61,698 nucleotides of DNA from Azonexus hydrophilus. Its GTDB lineage: Bacteria; Pseudomonadota; Gammaproteobacteria; Burkholderiales; Rhodocyclaceae. The stretch is from the NCBI RefSeq assembly GCF_905120355.1, contig NZ_CAJHOB010000015.1:1-61698 (forward strand). Reading direction: 5' to 3'. The notes under the pieces were generated by a model. That model saw nothing but the letters and a program-made list of their open reading frames with translations. It was not told where the DNA came from and did not search any database. A program made the translations under genes and the position numbers. Of the stretch, positions 53,321-61,698 are shown in pieces (positions within the stretch are counted from its first letter, which is position 1; every line of letters starts with the position of its first letter).

Positions 53321-53456
53321 GTTCATGCTCCCCATTGTTCTTGAATGCCCGGATTCTCGCGCGCAGCACATGAACGCAAGCTGAAAGGCCGGTTCAGGAA
53401 AAGTTCATCTGCCCGCAATTACAATCGGCACCCTCATCAGCCCCCGGGAGAAAACC

Positions 53457-53777
53457 ATGTCCACCACCCGCGCCCTGGCGCTTGCTGCCCTTCTTGCACT
53501 GCCTTCCGTGAGCGTCCTGGCGCATAAATCCGATCATGAAATCGCACGTCAGGCACTGGAAGCTGGCGAAATACTGCCGCTCAAGCGTGTCCTCGAACGC
53601 GTCGAACGTGAACACCCGGGTGAGCCGCTGGAAATCGAACTGGAACACGAAGAGGGTCAATGGGTTTATGAAATAAAATTGCTGCGGCAGGATGGCAGTA
53701 TTCAGAAACTGATTCTCGATGCCCGCAACGGCACCCTGTTGCACATCAAACAACGCACTCCCGAAAGAAAACGCTGA
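53457..53777 (+). CDS. Secreted PepSY-domain protein
   Basis: 106 residues: signal peptide (about 1-22, ending SVLAH) and a single PepSY domain (LKRVLERVEREHPGEPLEIELE, VYEIKLLRQDGSIQKLILDARNG). PepSY proteins often accompany two-component sensors or metal-reductive systems and may modulate periplasmic signalling. GGGAG precedes the ATG. Its stop shares one base with the response-regulator ATG, so the three genes form one operon divergent from the RND pump. Confidence 0.85.
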   Translation: MSTTRALALAALLALPSVSVLAHKSDHEIARQALEAGEILPLKRVLERVEREHPGEPLEIELEHEEGQWVYEIKLLRQDGSIQKLILDARNGTLLHIKQRTPERKR

Positions 53778-54448
53778 TGCGCCTGCTCCTGGTCGAAGAC
53801 GAACCCACCCTCAACCAGCAAGTGGCGACCGGCCTGCGCGCCGAGGGTTATCTGGTGGAAGCGATCGGCAACGGCCAGGATGCGCTGCATCTGGGGCTGG
53901 AAGAGGATTTCGCCGCCGCCGTGCTCGATCTCGGTTTACCCGGCATGGATGGCCTGAGCGTGCTCAAGCACTGGCGGCGACGCGGGCGCAATCTGCCGGT
54001 GCTGATCCTGACCGCGCGCGGCGACTGGCATGAGCGCGTGGCCGGCATCGACGCCGGTGCCGACGACTATCTGGCCAAGCCGTTTCATATGGAAGAACTG
54101 CTGGCCCGCCTGCGCGCCCTGATCCGGCGCAGCGCCGGCCAGGCCGACAACCTCCTGCGCTGCGGCCCGCTGCAGCTTGATCTACGCAGCAACCGGGCGC
54201 AGTTAAACGGGCAGGAGCTAGCGCTCACTCATCATGAATTCCTCCTCCTGTCCTGTCTCCTGCGCCAGGCGGGCAGTGTGGTGTCACGCAGCGAACTGAC
54301 TGAACAGATCTATCCTCTGGACAACGAACGCGACTCCAACACCATCGAAGTCTTCGTCGCCCGGCTACGCAAAAAACTGCCGGAAGGCATGATCGAAACC
54401 CAGCGCGGTTTCGGCTACCGCCTGGTCGCCCCTGAGCACACCGCCTGA
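53777..54448 (+). CDS. OmpR-family response regulator
   Basis: 223 residues: receiver domain with acidic pair E7/D8, phosphoacceptor D51 (LDLGLPGMDG), Thr in LTARGD and Lys in YLAKPF; then an OmpR/PhoB winged-helix domain (about 125-220, ending FGYRLVAPE). It is closest in style to QseB/PmrA/PhoP regulators. Cotranscription with the PepSY gene and the sensor suggests they respond to the same signal; the divergent efflux operon is a likely target, by inference. Confidence 0.9.
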   Translation: MRLLLVEDEPTLNQQVATGLRAEGYLVEAIGNGQDALHLGLEEDFAAAVLDLGLPGMDGLSVLKHWRRRGRNLPVLILTARGDWHERVAGIDAGADDYLAKPFHMEELLARLRALIRRSAGQADNLLRCGPLQLDLRSNRAQLNGQELALTHHEFLLLSCLLRQAGSVVSRSELTEQIYPLDNERDSNTIEVFVARLRKKLPEGMIETQRGFGYRLVAPEHTA

Positions 54449-54451
54449 GCC

Positions 54452-55837
54452 ATGCGCCGCATTACCACCTCACTACGCCTGCGCCTGCTGCTCGGCACCC
54501 TGCTGTGGATCGTCGTCAGCATCGCTGCCACGGGCTGGCTACTGCAGCAGATGTTCAGCGACCATCTGGCACGCCAGTTCGACCGCGAACTGAACATCCA
54601 CCTCAATCAACTGGCGGCCAGTATCGAATTCGATGTCGCCGGCAATCTCAGCGTCCAGCCCCTGAGCGACCCCCGCCTGCAGCAACCGTATTCCGGACTC
54701 TACTGGCAGATCGACGCCCTGCCGGGCCCTGGCACCCGCGCCCAGAACGCCCTGCGCCGCTCGCGTTCATTGTGGGACAGCCGCCTGCAGGTGCAAGCCG
54801 ACCAGCTCGGTGACGGCGAGCTGCACACCCATCAGATCACCGGTCCCAATGGCGAAACACTGCGCTTGAACGAGCGTATTTTCCGCCTTGAAGAACGCCC
54901 GCAACAACCGCTGCGACTGCTCGTCGCCGCCAACGAACAGTGGCTGCAGCAACCGCTGCAAGCGCTGCGCGCGCCGCTGTTCGGCAGCCTGGCCGTGCTC
55001 GCCTGCGGTTTGCTGCTGGCCGCATTTTTTCAGGTCTGGGCCGGTCTGCGGCCGCTATCGCGCCTGCGCCGCGAACTGAGCACCCTGCGCGAAGGCGGAC
55101 GCAGCGCCCTGGGGCGGGACCACCCCGCTGAAATCCAGCCGCTGGTCGATGAACTCAACACCGTGCTACAGAACAACAGCGAATTTGCCGAACGCGCTCG
55201 CCTGCAGGCCGGCAACCTCGCCCACGCCGTCAAGACACCGCTCGCCGTCATGGCCAACGCCGCACAGGCCGAAGATACGCCGCTGGGCCATCTGATTCGC
55301 GAACAGGTCGCCATTGCCAGCGCCGAAATCGATCGCCACCTCAACCGCGCCCGCAGCGCGGCACGCGCGCGCCATGCCCCCGGACGCTGCGCGGTCAAAC
55401 CCCTGGCCGAGGGACTGGTGCGAGTGATGCAGAAAGTCCACGGCGAGCGCGCCCTTGATTTCAACATTCAGCTCAGTGACACCCTCGAATTTCGCGGTCA
55501 GGCAGAAGACCTGCAGGAAATGCTCGGCAACCTGATCGACAACGCCTGCAAATGGGCCCGACAGCGCGTCAGCATCCGTGCTGGTCAGGAGCAGGGACGC
55601 GATTACCTCGACATCGACGACGACGGCCCGGGCATACCGGAAGCCCAGCGGCCACTGGTCCTGCAACGCGGGCGCCGCGCCGACGAACAGACCCCGGGCA
55701 GCGGATTGGGGCTAGCGATTGTTGACGACCTGGCCAACCAGTGCGGCTGCCGGCTTGAACTACTCAGCAGCCCGGAACAGGGCTGTCGCGCCCGGCTCTG
55801 GCTGGCACCCCGCAGCAGTGCACAACCCGCGGGCTGA
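54452..55837 (+). CDS. Sensor histidine kinase (PhoQ/QseC-like)
   Basis: 461 residues. Two membrane segments (11-33, 175-195) enclose a periplasmic sensor domain of about 140 residues; a HAMP-like linker follows; then H258 in NLAHAVKTPLAV (an HxxKTPL box) and an ATPase domain with NLIDNACKWA and DDDGPGI. The sensor domain shows no evident metal-binding cluster. It starts three bases after the regulator stop. Signal unknown; cation or envelope stress is likely given the neighbours. Confidence 0.9.
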   Translation: MRRITTSLRLRLLLGTLLWIVVSIAATGWLLQQMFSDHLARQFDRELNIHLNQLAASIEFDVAGNLSVQPLSDPRLQQPYSGLYWQIDALPGPGTRAQNALRRSRSLWDSRLQVQADQLGDGELHTHQITGPNGETLRLNERIFRLEERPQQPLRLLVAANEQWLQQPLQALRAPLFGSLAVLACGLLLAAFFQVWAGLRPLSRLRRELSTLREGGRSALGRDHPAEIQPLVDELNTVLQNNSEFAERARLQAGNLAHAVKTPLAVMANAAQAEDTPLGHLIREQVAIASAEIDRHLNRARSAARARHAPGRCAVKPLAEGLVRVMQKVHGERALDFNIQLSDTLEFRGQAEDLQEMLGNLIDNACKWARQRVSIRAGQEQGRDYLDIDDDGPGIPEAQRPLVLQRGRRADEQTPGSGLGLAIVDDLANQCGCRLELLSSPEQGCRARLWLAPRSSAQPAG

Positions 55838-55846
55838 CGCAAGACA

Positions 55847-57223
55847 TCACGCCTCGGCGGTCACACTATTGAGCACCCGCGACATCAGCGGTAGCAGCAG
55901 GGCGGCGGCGGCGGCAAGGGCGATCACCGCCGCCAGCCAGAAACCAGCGACGCCGAGCGGTGGCGTCCAGCGATAACACAGCCAGGCACCGCCAGCGAGC
56001 GCAATCCCCCAGAAACAGAACAGCTGGATCAGCATGGGCACAAAGGTCACCCGGCAGGCCCGCAGCACATGACCGGCAATGGTCTGCAGGGCATCAACGA
56101 ACTGGTACACCGCCACATAGGCAATCAGCGCCAGCGCCACCGCCTGCACCGCCGGATCGTCGGTATAAGCCGCAATCAGCGGCCGCGCCGCCAGCCACAG
56201 CAGGAGTCCGGTGACGACCGAACTGACGGTCGCCAGCCACAGCCCGGCCCGGGTCAGACAATGCGCTTCCTGCCAGGCGCGCGCGCCCAGGGACTGCCCT
56301 ACCGCAGCCATGGTGGCAATGCCCAGCGACAGGGGCAGCATGTAGGCCAATGCCGACAGATTGGCGATGATGCGGTGCCCGCCGACCACCGCCGCACCGA
56401 GTGAAGCCACGAACAGACTGACTAGGGTGAAGGCGGTAATCTCGATCAGATTGGAAAGCCCCATCGGCAGTCCCAGCCGCAGCAACTCGCGCCATTGCCG
56501 CCAGGCGGGCCGCTGCCAGTCGTGGAACGGCCGGTAACGTGCGCCAAGCGGGCCCAGATGCAACCACAGCGCGGCGCACAGGCACTCCAGCCAGATCACC
56601 ACCACATTCGACAGCGCACAGCCCACCACCCCCAGCGGTTCTCCCAACCAGCCCTGCAGTGCCAGCCCCCAGGCCAGCACCGCGTGTACGCCGAGGCCGA
56701 ACAGGGCAATGCCCATCAGCACCCGGGGCCGCCCCAAGGCGCTGCAGAAAGCGTAAAACGTCCGGTAAAACAAGGAGGCCGGCAAATACCAGGCGAGCAG
56801 ATTGAGATACTGCTCGACCTTCAACTGCACCACTGCATCCAACCCGAACGGCGCCAGCATGAATTGCGGAAAGAGCAGCAGGGCCATGCCCGGCACGGCC
56901 AGCAGGGCCGCCAGCCAGAACCCCTGCTGCAGGACACCGGCCACTTCGCCATCGCGGCGGGCACCATGCAGATGCGCCACCACCGGCGCCACCGCCTGCA
57001 CGATACCGACCAGCCCGAACACCAGCGACACCACGATGCCGCTGCCGATGGCAACTGCTGCCAGATCCTCCGGACTGACGTGCCCCAGCACCACGGTGTC
57101 GACCAACATCATGCCGATCGAGGCCAGTTGCGCCACCAGGATCGGCAGCGCCAGCGCCAGCAGGCGCCGCATCGCCATGGGCAGGGTCAGCACTGATTGC
57201 TCGACTTCAAATGATGCGTGCAT
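55847..57223 (-). CDS. MATE-family multidrug efflux protein
   Basis: 458 residues, twelve membrane segments in two repeated halves: LALPILVAQLASIGMMLVDTVVLGH opens the first and LGLPMGLSNLIEITAFTLVSLF opens the second, the NorM-type pattern. It exports cationic drugs in exchange for Na+ or H+. The ATG at 57223 overlaps the FAH-family gene by 17 bases; a GTG 9 codons later is possible. Confidence 0.87.
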   Translation of the reverse strand: MHASFEVEQSVLTLPMAMRRLLALALPILVAQLASIGMMLVDTVVLGHVSPEDLAAVAIGSGIVVSLVFGLVGIVQAVAPVVAHLHGARRDGEVAGVLQQGFWLAALLAVPGMALLLFPQFMLAPFGLDAVVQLKVEQYLNLLAWYLPASLFYRTFYAFCSALGRPRVLMGIALFGLGVHAVLAWGLALQGWLGEPLGVVGCALSNVVVIWLECLCAALWLHLGPLGARYRPFHDWQRPAWRQWRELLRLGLPMGLSNLIEITAFTLVSLFVASLGAAVVGGHRIIANLSALAYMLPLSLGIATMAAVGQSLGARAWQEAHCLTRAGLWLATVSSVVTGLLLWLAARPLIAAYTDDPAVQAVALALIAYVAVYQFVDALQTIAGHVLRACRVTFVPMLIQLFCFWGIALAGGAWLCYRWTPPLGVAGFWLAAVIALAAAAALLLPLMSRVLNSVTAEA

Positions 57224-57914
57224 GCAGTTCCGGTAGTCCCGCCACCCCCGCACGCAGCACATCGCCGCGCAGTAGCGCACCCACGCCGGCAGGCGTGCCG
57301 GTATAGATCAGATCCCCTGCCGCCAGCGTCACCCAGGTCGACAAATTGGCAATGATCTGCGCCACCGGCCAGCCCATTTGCGCCAGATCGCCGTCCTGGC
57401 GCAGTTGGCCGTTGATTTCCAGCCAGATCCGGCCCTGCGTCAGATGCCCGCATTCCGCCGCCAGACGCAAGGGCGCACACACTGCCGACTGATCGAAACC
57501 CTTGCTCATGTCCCAGGGATGGCCTTTTTCCTTGGCCCGCGCCTGCACATCGCGGCGCGTCAGATCGAGGCCGACGCCATACGCCAGCACGCACGCCAGC
57601 GCCTGATCTGCGGCAATCTGCGCCCCGCCCTGGCCGAGGGCTGCCACCAGTTCGATTTCGTGATGCAGGTTCGCCGTTTGCGGCGGATAACTCACCGCCA
57701 GCTCGCCCTCGCCGCTGACCAGCGCATCGGCCGGCTTGCTGAAGAAAAACGGCGGTTCCAGACCCGCCGCCTGGTCATGCGCCCCCATTTCACGCGCATG
57801 TTCGGCGTAATTGCGGCCGACACAGAAGATGCGCCGCACGGGAAAAACGGCATCCTGACCGGCGACCGGCACCGATACTGGCGCCGGCGGAGAAAAAAGG
57901 TAAACAGTGTTCAT
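57207..57914 (-). CDS. Fumarylacetoacetate hydrolase-family protein
   Basis: 235 residues of the FAH superfamily. FCVGRNYAEHAREMGA, the acidic metal-binding triad (HHEIELVAAL and the D in GVGLDLTRRD) and GDLIYTGTPAGVG are present. Short members act on acylpyruvates (as YisK/FAHD1-type acylpyruvases or oxaloacetate decarboxylases); the substrate here cannot be fixed. Followed by and overlapping the MATE gene. Confidence 0.88.
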   Translation of the reverse strand: MNTVYLFSPPAPVSVPVAGQDAVFPVRRIFCVGRNYAEHAREMGAHDQAAGLEPPFFFSKPADALVSGEGELAVSYPPQTANLHHEIELVAALGQGGAQIAADQALACVLAYGVGLDLTRRDVQARAKEKGHPWDMSKGFDQSAVCAPLRLAAECGHLTQGRIWLEINGQLRQDGDLAQMGWPVAQIIANLSTWVTLAAGDLIYTGTPAGVGALLRGDVLRAGVAGLPELHARII

Positions 57915-58009
57915 TGGCGGGATTATCGAGGCCCAAGGTAAAAAAGGAAACCTCCGGCCCCGTTCACGGCACCCGACAAAAACTCAACCGCGGCCCGCGC
58001 CCATGCGCA

Positions 58010-58759
58010 TCATGCCGGATTGTCCAGATCCACGAAGCGGGCATCCAGCCCGAACCGGGCCGCCAGATGCGCCGCCAGCGCCTGCACACCATAGCGTTCG
58101 GTCGCATGATGGCCGGCCGCGAGATAGGCCACACCGCTTTCTTCGGCGAGATGCAGGGTCGGCTCGGAAATTTCTCCGGAGAGATAAACATCAACACCCG
58201 TGGCAATGGCCTGCTCGAAATACCCCTGTGCACCACCACTGCACCAGGCGATCCGCTTCACCAGACGGGTCGGATCACCGATCGCCAGCGGCGCGCGCCC
58301 GAGAACGGCGGCCACATCCGACATCAAACGCGCCAGCGGCACGGCTGTGGGCAAACGACCATACCAGCCGATTTCCTGCTCACCGAAACGCCCCTCCGGC
58401 AGCCAACCGCAACGCGCCGCCAACTGGGCGTTGTTACCCAGTTCCGGATGCACATCGAGCGGCAGGTGATAGGCCAGCAGGCTGATGTCGTGCGCCAGCA
58501 GCGTCGCCAGGCGTTTCTTGCGCATCCCGGTGATGCAGGCATCCTCACCTTTCCAGAAATAGCCGTGGTGCACCAGTACCGCGTCGGCCCCTTCGCGCAC
58601 GGCAAAATCCAGCAGTTTCTGGCTGGCAGTCACCCCGGCGACGATTTTTCCGACCTCGCCACGTCCTTCCACTTGCAGGCCGTTTGGGCAATAATCGCGC
58701 AGTTTTCCGGGCTCCAGCAGACCATCCAGGTACTGCACCAATAATTCCAATTTCATCAT
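58010..58759 (-). CDS. Nif3-like dinuclear metal protein (YbgI family)
   Basis: 249 residues. [30 protein letters not shown] and the C-terminal [10 protein letters not shown] hold the histidines of a two-metal site in this toroidal-hexamer family. Annotated elsewhere as GTP cyclohydrolase I type 2 on weak evidence; true role unknown. Adjacent ATGs (58759, 58756) follow a GAGAG site. Divergent from the DegS/HtrA-like gene by 40 bases. Confidence 0.9.
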   Translation of the reverse strand: MMKLELLVQYLDGLLEPGKLRDYCPNGLQVEGRGEVGKIVAGVTASQKLLDFAVREGADAVLVHHGYFWKGEDACITGMRKKRLATLLAHDISLLAYHLPLDVHPELGNNAQLAARCGWLPEGRFGEQEIGWYGRLPTAVPLARLMSDVAAVLGRAPLAIGDPTRLVKRIAWCSGGAQGYFEQAIATGVDVYLSGEISEPTLHLAEESGVAYLAAGHHATERYGVQALAAHLAARFGLDARFVDLDNPA

Positions 58760-58799
58760 CAGACTCTCATTTCGCCCGGTTACGGGCGCGGATTGAAAC

Positions 58800-59963
<1,164 letters not shown>

Positions 59964-59967
59964 GCCG

Positions 59968-60768
59968 ATGTGTGAACTCCTGGGCATGAACTGCAATGTC
60001 CCCACCGACATCTGCTTTTCCTTCACCGGCTTTCAGGCACGCGGCGGCGCAACCGGCGTACATTCCGACGGCTGGGGCATCGCCTTCTTCGAAGACCACG
60101 GCTGCCGCATCTTTCTCGACCCGCAACCGTCCGCCGCATCGCCCATCGCCGAACTGGTCAGCCGTTACCCGATCCGCTCCAAGAACGTCATTGCACACAT
60201 CCGCAAGGCCACCCAAGGCTCGGTACGGCTGGAAAACACCCATCCCTTCATGCGTGAACTGTGGGGCCGTTACTGGATTTTTGCCCACAACGGCAACCTC
60301 CTCGATTTCGCCCCCTCGCTCGACGGCCCCTACCAGCCGGTCGGCAATACCGACAGCGAACGGGCATTCTGCTGGCTGCTGCAGGAATTACGCCACGCTT
60401 TCGGCGAGCACCTGCCCAGCACCGCTGAACTGTTCCAGAAACTGCATCACCTGACGCTCAACATCAGCGAATACGGCGAATTCAATTTCCTGCTCTCCAA
60501 CGGGGACGCCCTGTTTGCGCACGCTTCCACGCGCCTGCACTACATCGTGCGCCAGGCGCCGTTTGCCGAGGCACACCTGACAGACCAGGACGTCAATATC
60601 GACTTCCGCGAAGTCACCGGCGCCAACGACCGCGTCGCCGTCATCGCCACCCTGCCGCTGACCGACAACGAGGCGTGGACGCCGCTCCCCGCCGGCACCC
60701 TGTGCTGCTTCACCGAGGGCGCCATCGTGCACCAGGCCCCCACCCGCCCCGGCCCCCCGCGCCCCTGA
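59968..60768 (+). CDS. yafJ: Class II glutamine amidotransferase (YafJ-like)
   Basis: 266 residues. The mature nucleophile is C2 (MCELLGMN), with ARGGATGVHSDGWGIAFF and HIRKATQG and NTHPF characteristic of YafJ. Class II glutaminases hydrolyse glutamine to supply ammonia; the acceptor for YafJ is unknown. Co-transcribed with the protease gene by a four-base gap, a linkage I cannot explain functionally. Confidence 0.88.
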   Translation: MCELLGMNCNVPTDICFSFTGFQARGGATGVHSDGWGIAFFEDHGCRIFLDPQPSAASPIAELVSRYPIRSKNVIAHIRKATQGSVRLENTHPFMRELWGRYWIFAHNGNLLDFAPSLDGPYQPVGNTDSERAFCWLLQELRHAFGEHLPSTAELFQKLHHLTLNISEYGEFNFLLSNGDALFAHASTRLHYIVRQAPFAEAHLTDQDVNIDFREVTGANDRVAVIATLPLTDNEAWTPLPAGTLCCFTEGAIVHQAPTRPGPPRP

Positions 60769-60777
60769 AGCCCCCCG

Positions 60778-61545
60778 TTAATTCAACAAGCCGATTTCCC
60801 GTGCCGTTGCCGGGCCGATCAGCGTATCAACCAGACGCGGCGGCGTCTCGGCCCGATCAGCCGCCAACGCCACACGACCGGCCATGATTTCCGCCTGGCG
60901 CTGCGGATAAAGCGGCGTACGCTCGGGATCGGCCAACCCATCCGGAGCAATCGGCTGCAAGGTGCTCAGGTTGTATTTGTCGCTGGCACCAAAGGTATGC
61001 AGCATCTCGTGAGCGATCACGATGGCGTTCTGGCGATGCTGACGCCGTGAGGCATAGGCGTGGATGATGCCGATCTGGCCATTTTCCAGACCGGTCGAAT
61101 GCGGCGCACTCGGCGTGCGCTCGGGATCGTGGTAGAGCACATAGAGCCGGACCATGGGCTTCGGCCCGGCGATGGCGTCGTTCTGGCTGGCCCACCAGCG
61201 CAGCTTCAAACTCCACAGAATGTTGTCCAGCGCACTCCCTCGAACCGGGATGGCCGGCGGCTGCTCCCGCAACGGCGGCGCCACGCGGATGACCACCGGC
61301 TGCAGCACCGTTTTGCCGTAACGGCGCACCTCCGCCGCCACCCACTCGCCGATTTCCTCGAAACTTTCCTGATTCAAGCTGGCGACATAACGCTGCGTGT
61401 CCGGCGAATCGTCGGCAGCCACCGGATACAGCGCCACATGCACGGTGTGCTGCCAGGAAGTCAGACGGCTACTGGCGCGCCAACTGGCCAGCCCCACCGT
61501 GGCCAGCACGACAAGAAGCAACAGAATGCGAAATTTCCGGAACAT
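60778..61545 (-). CDS. Membrane-anchored putative zinc metalloprotease
   Basis: 255 residues, no named family recognised. An N-terminal anchor or signal segment (about 5-21) precedes an extracytoplasmic domain with HEMLHTFGASD (H179, E180, H183, G186, D189), which is the HExxHxxGxxD form of a metzincin-like zinc site with aspartate as third ligand. The ATG at 61545 is preferred to a TTG two codons earlier. It is convergent with the YafJ gene (nine bases between stops). Substrate unknown. Confidence 0.75.
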   Translation of the reverse strand: MFRKFRILLLLVVLATVGLASWRASSRLTSWQHTVHVALYPVAADDSPDTQRYVASLNQESFEEIGEWVAAEVRRYGKTVLQPVVIRVAPPLREQPPAIPVRGSALDNILWSLKLRWWASQNDAIAGPKPMVRLYVLYHDPERTPSAPHSTGLENGQIGIIHAYASRRQHRQNAIVIAHEMLHTFGASDKYNLSTLQPIAPDGLADPERTPLYPQRQAEIMAGRVALAADRAETPPRLVDTLIGPATAREIGLLN

Positions 61546-61647
61546 GATCAAATGTCAAGAGGATGAAAACCTGAATTCTAGGCCGGAAGTTGCCGCAATC
61601 ACATGCGCGCGCGCCCCAATTTTCTGCCCACGGTTGTTCCCACCATC

Positions 61648-61698
61648 TCATCGTTCCCGCCCGGATTCATGCCAGGCTTTCTGCACCGGGGACAGCAA
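61648..61698 (-). CDS. Possible 3' end of a gene cut by the window edge
   Basis: On the minus strand the last 17 codons before a TGA read LLSPVQKAWHESGRER, plausible as a protein C-terminus. The rest lies outside the window. The opposite strand is also open here, so this is tentative. Confidence 0.3.
   Translation of the reverse strand: MLSPVQKAWHESGRER

Noticed and set aside
61469..61651. A 60-codon frame at the window edge on the minus strand
   Set aside because: It overlaps the start of the putative metalloprotease gene in another frame and has no recognisable feature.

Overview
This 61.7-kb window is high-GC chromosomal DNA from a Betaproteobacterium, most likely of the Rhodocyclales (Azonexus/Dechloromonas/Azospira type). 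The evidence is a paired cyanophycin synthetase locus with its DUF1854/ABC partner genes, a GTP-type PEP carboxykinase, argH divergent from an AlgZ/AlgR-type pair, a prfA-prmC-grxD run, and gene contents typical of that group. Taxonomy is inferred from gene content only. I see no phage, transposon, rRNA or CRISPR array; three tRNAs are present.

Layout. (1) 1-2.4 kb: initiator tRNA, an orphan ParA, an IclR regulator, then ubiC, a DUF192 protein and rluE on the minus strand. (2) 3.4-11.5 kb: the cyanophycin locus, transcribed as one block: a zinc-ribbon ABC exporter, DUF1854 protein, short CphA', full-length CphA and a secreted Rap1a/Tai-like protein. (3) 11.5-13.7 kb: tRNA-Leu, a structurally odd tRNA-Thr and a diguanylate cyclase. 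(4) 13.7-27.9 kb: an envelope/LPS-core island (late acyltransferase, two sugar-kinase-like proteins, carbamoyltransferase, four glycosyltransferase-type genes, hexapeptide acetyltransferase, O-antigen ligase, PIG-L deacetylase, Mig-14, MsbA). From memory its content resembles the Pseudomonas aeruginosa core-LPS region around wapO, mig-14, dnpA, waaL and msbA. (5) 28-32.4 kb: a lone response regulator, AlgR/AlgZ, argH, OsmC-like protein.

(6) 32.5-37.7 kb: grxD, prmC, prfA, an FmdE-domain protein, fluoride channel, PhoU-like/Pit phosphate pair. (7) 37.8-43.4 kb: glnS, three small overlapping ORFs, an orphan N6-adenine methyltransferase, pyrF, a YpfJ-type zinc peptidase and a thioredoxin-like protein. 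(8) 43.4-47.8 kb: DUF3334, YkgJ-like, pckG, an aminotransferase. (9) 47.8-55.8 kb: a heavy-metal RND efflux operon divergent from a PepSY protein/two-component system. (10) 55.8-61.7 kb: MATE exporter, FAH-family hydrolase, Nif3-like protein, DegS/HtrA-like protease, YafJ-like amidotransferase, and a membrane-anchored putative zinc protease.

The most interesting parts are the cyanophycin locus (an exporter-type ABC protein and two uncharacterised partners tied to two different synthetases), the run of micro-ORFs fused by overlaps to an orphan DNA methyltransferase, the Mig-14/deacetylase/kinase/MsbA envelope module, and the unusual tRNA-Thr. No intergenic stretch exceeds about 420 bases, and the largest (11508-11921) is filled by two tRNAs, their promoters and terminators.
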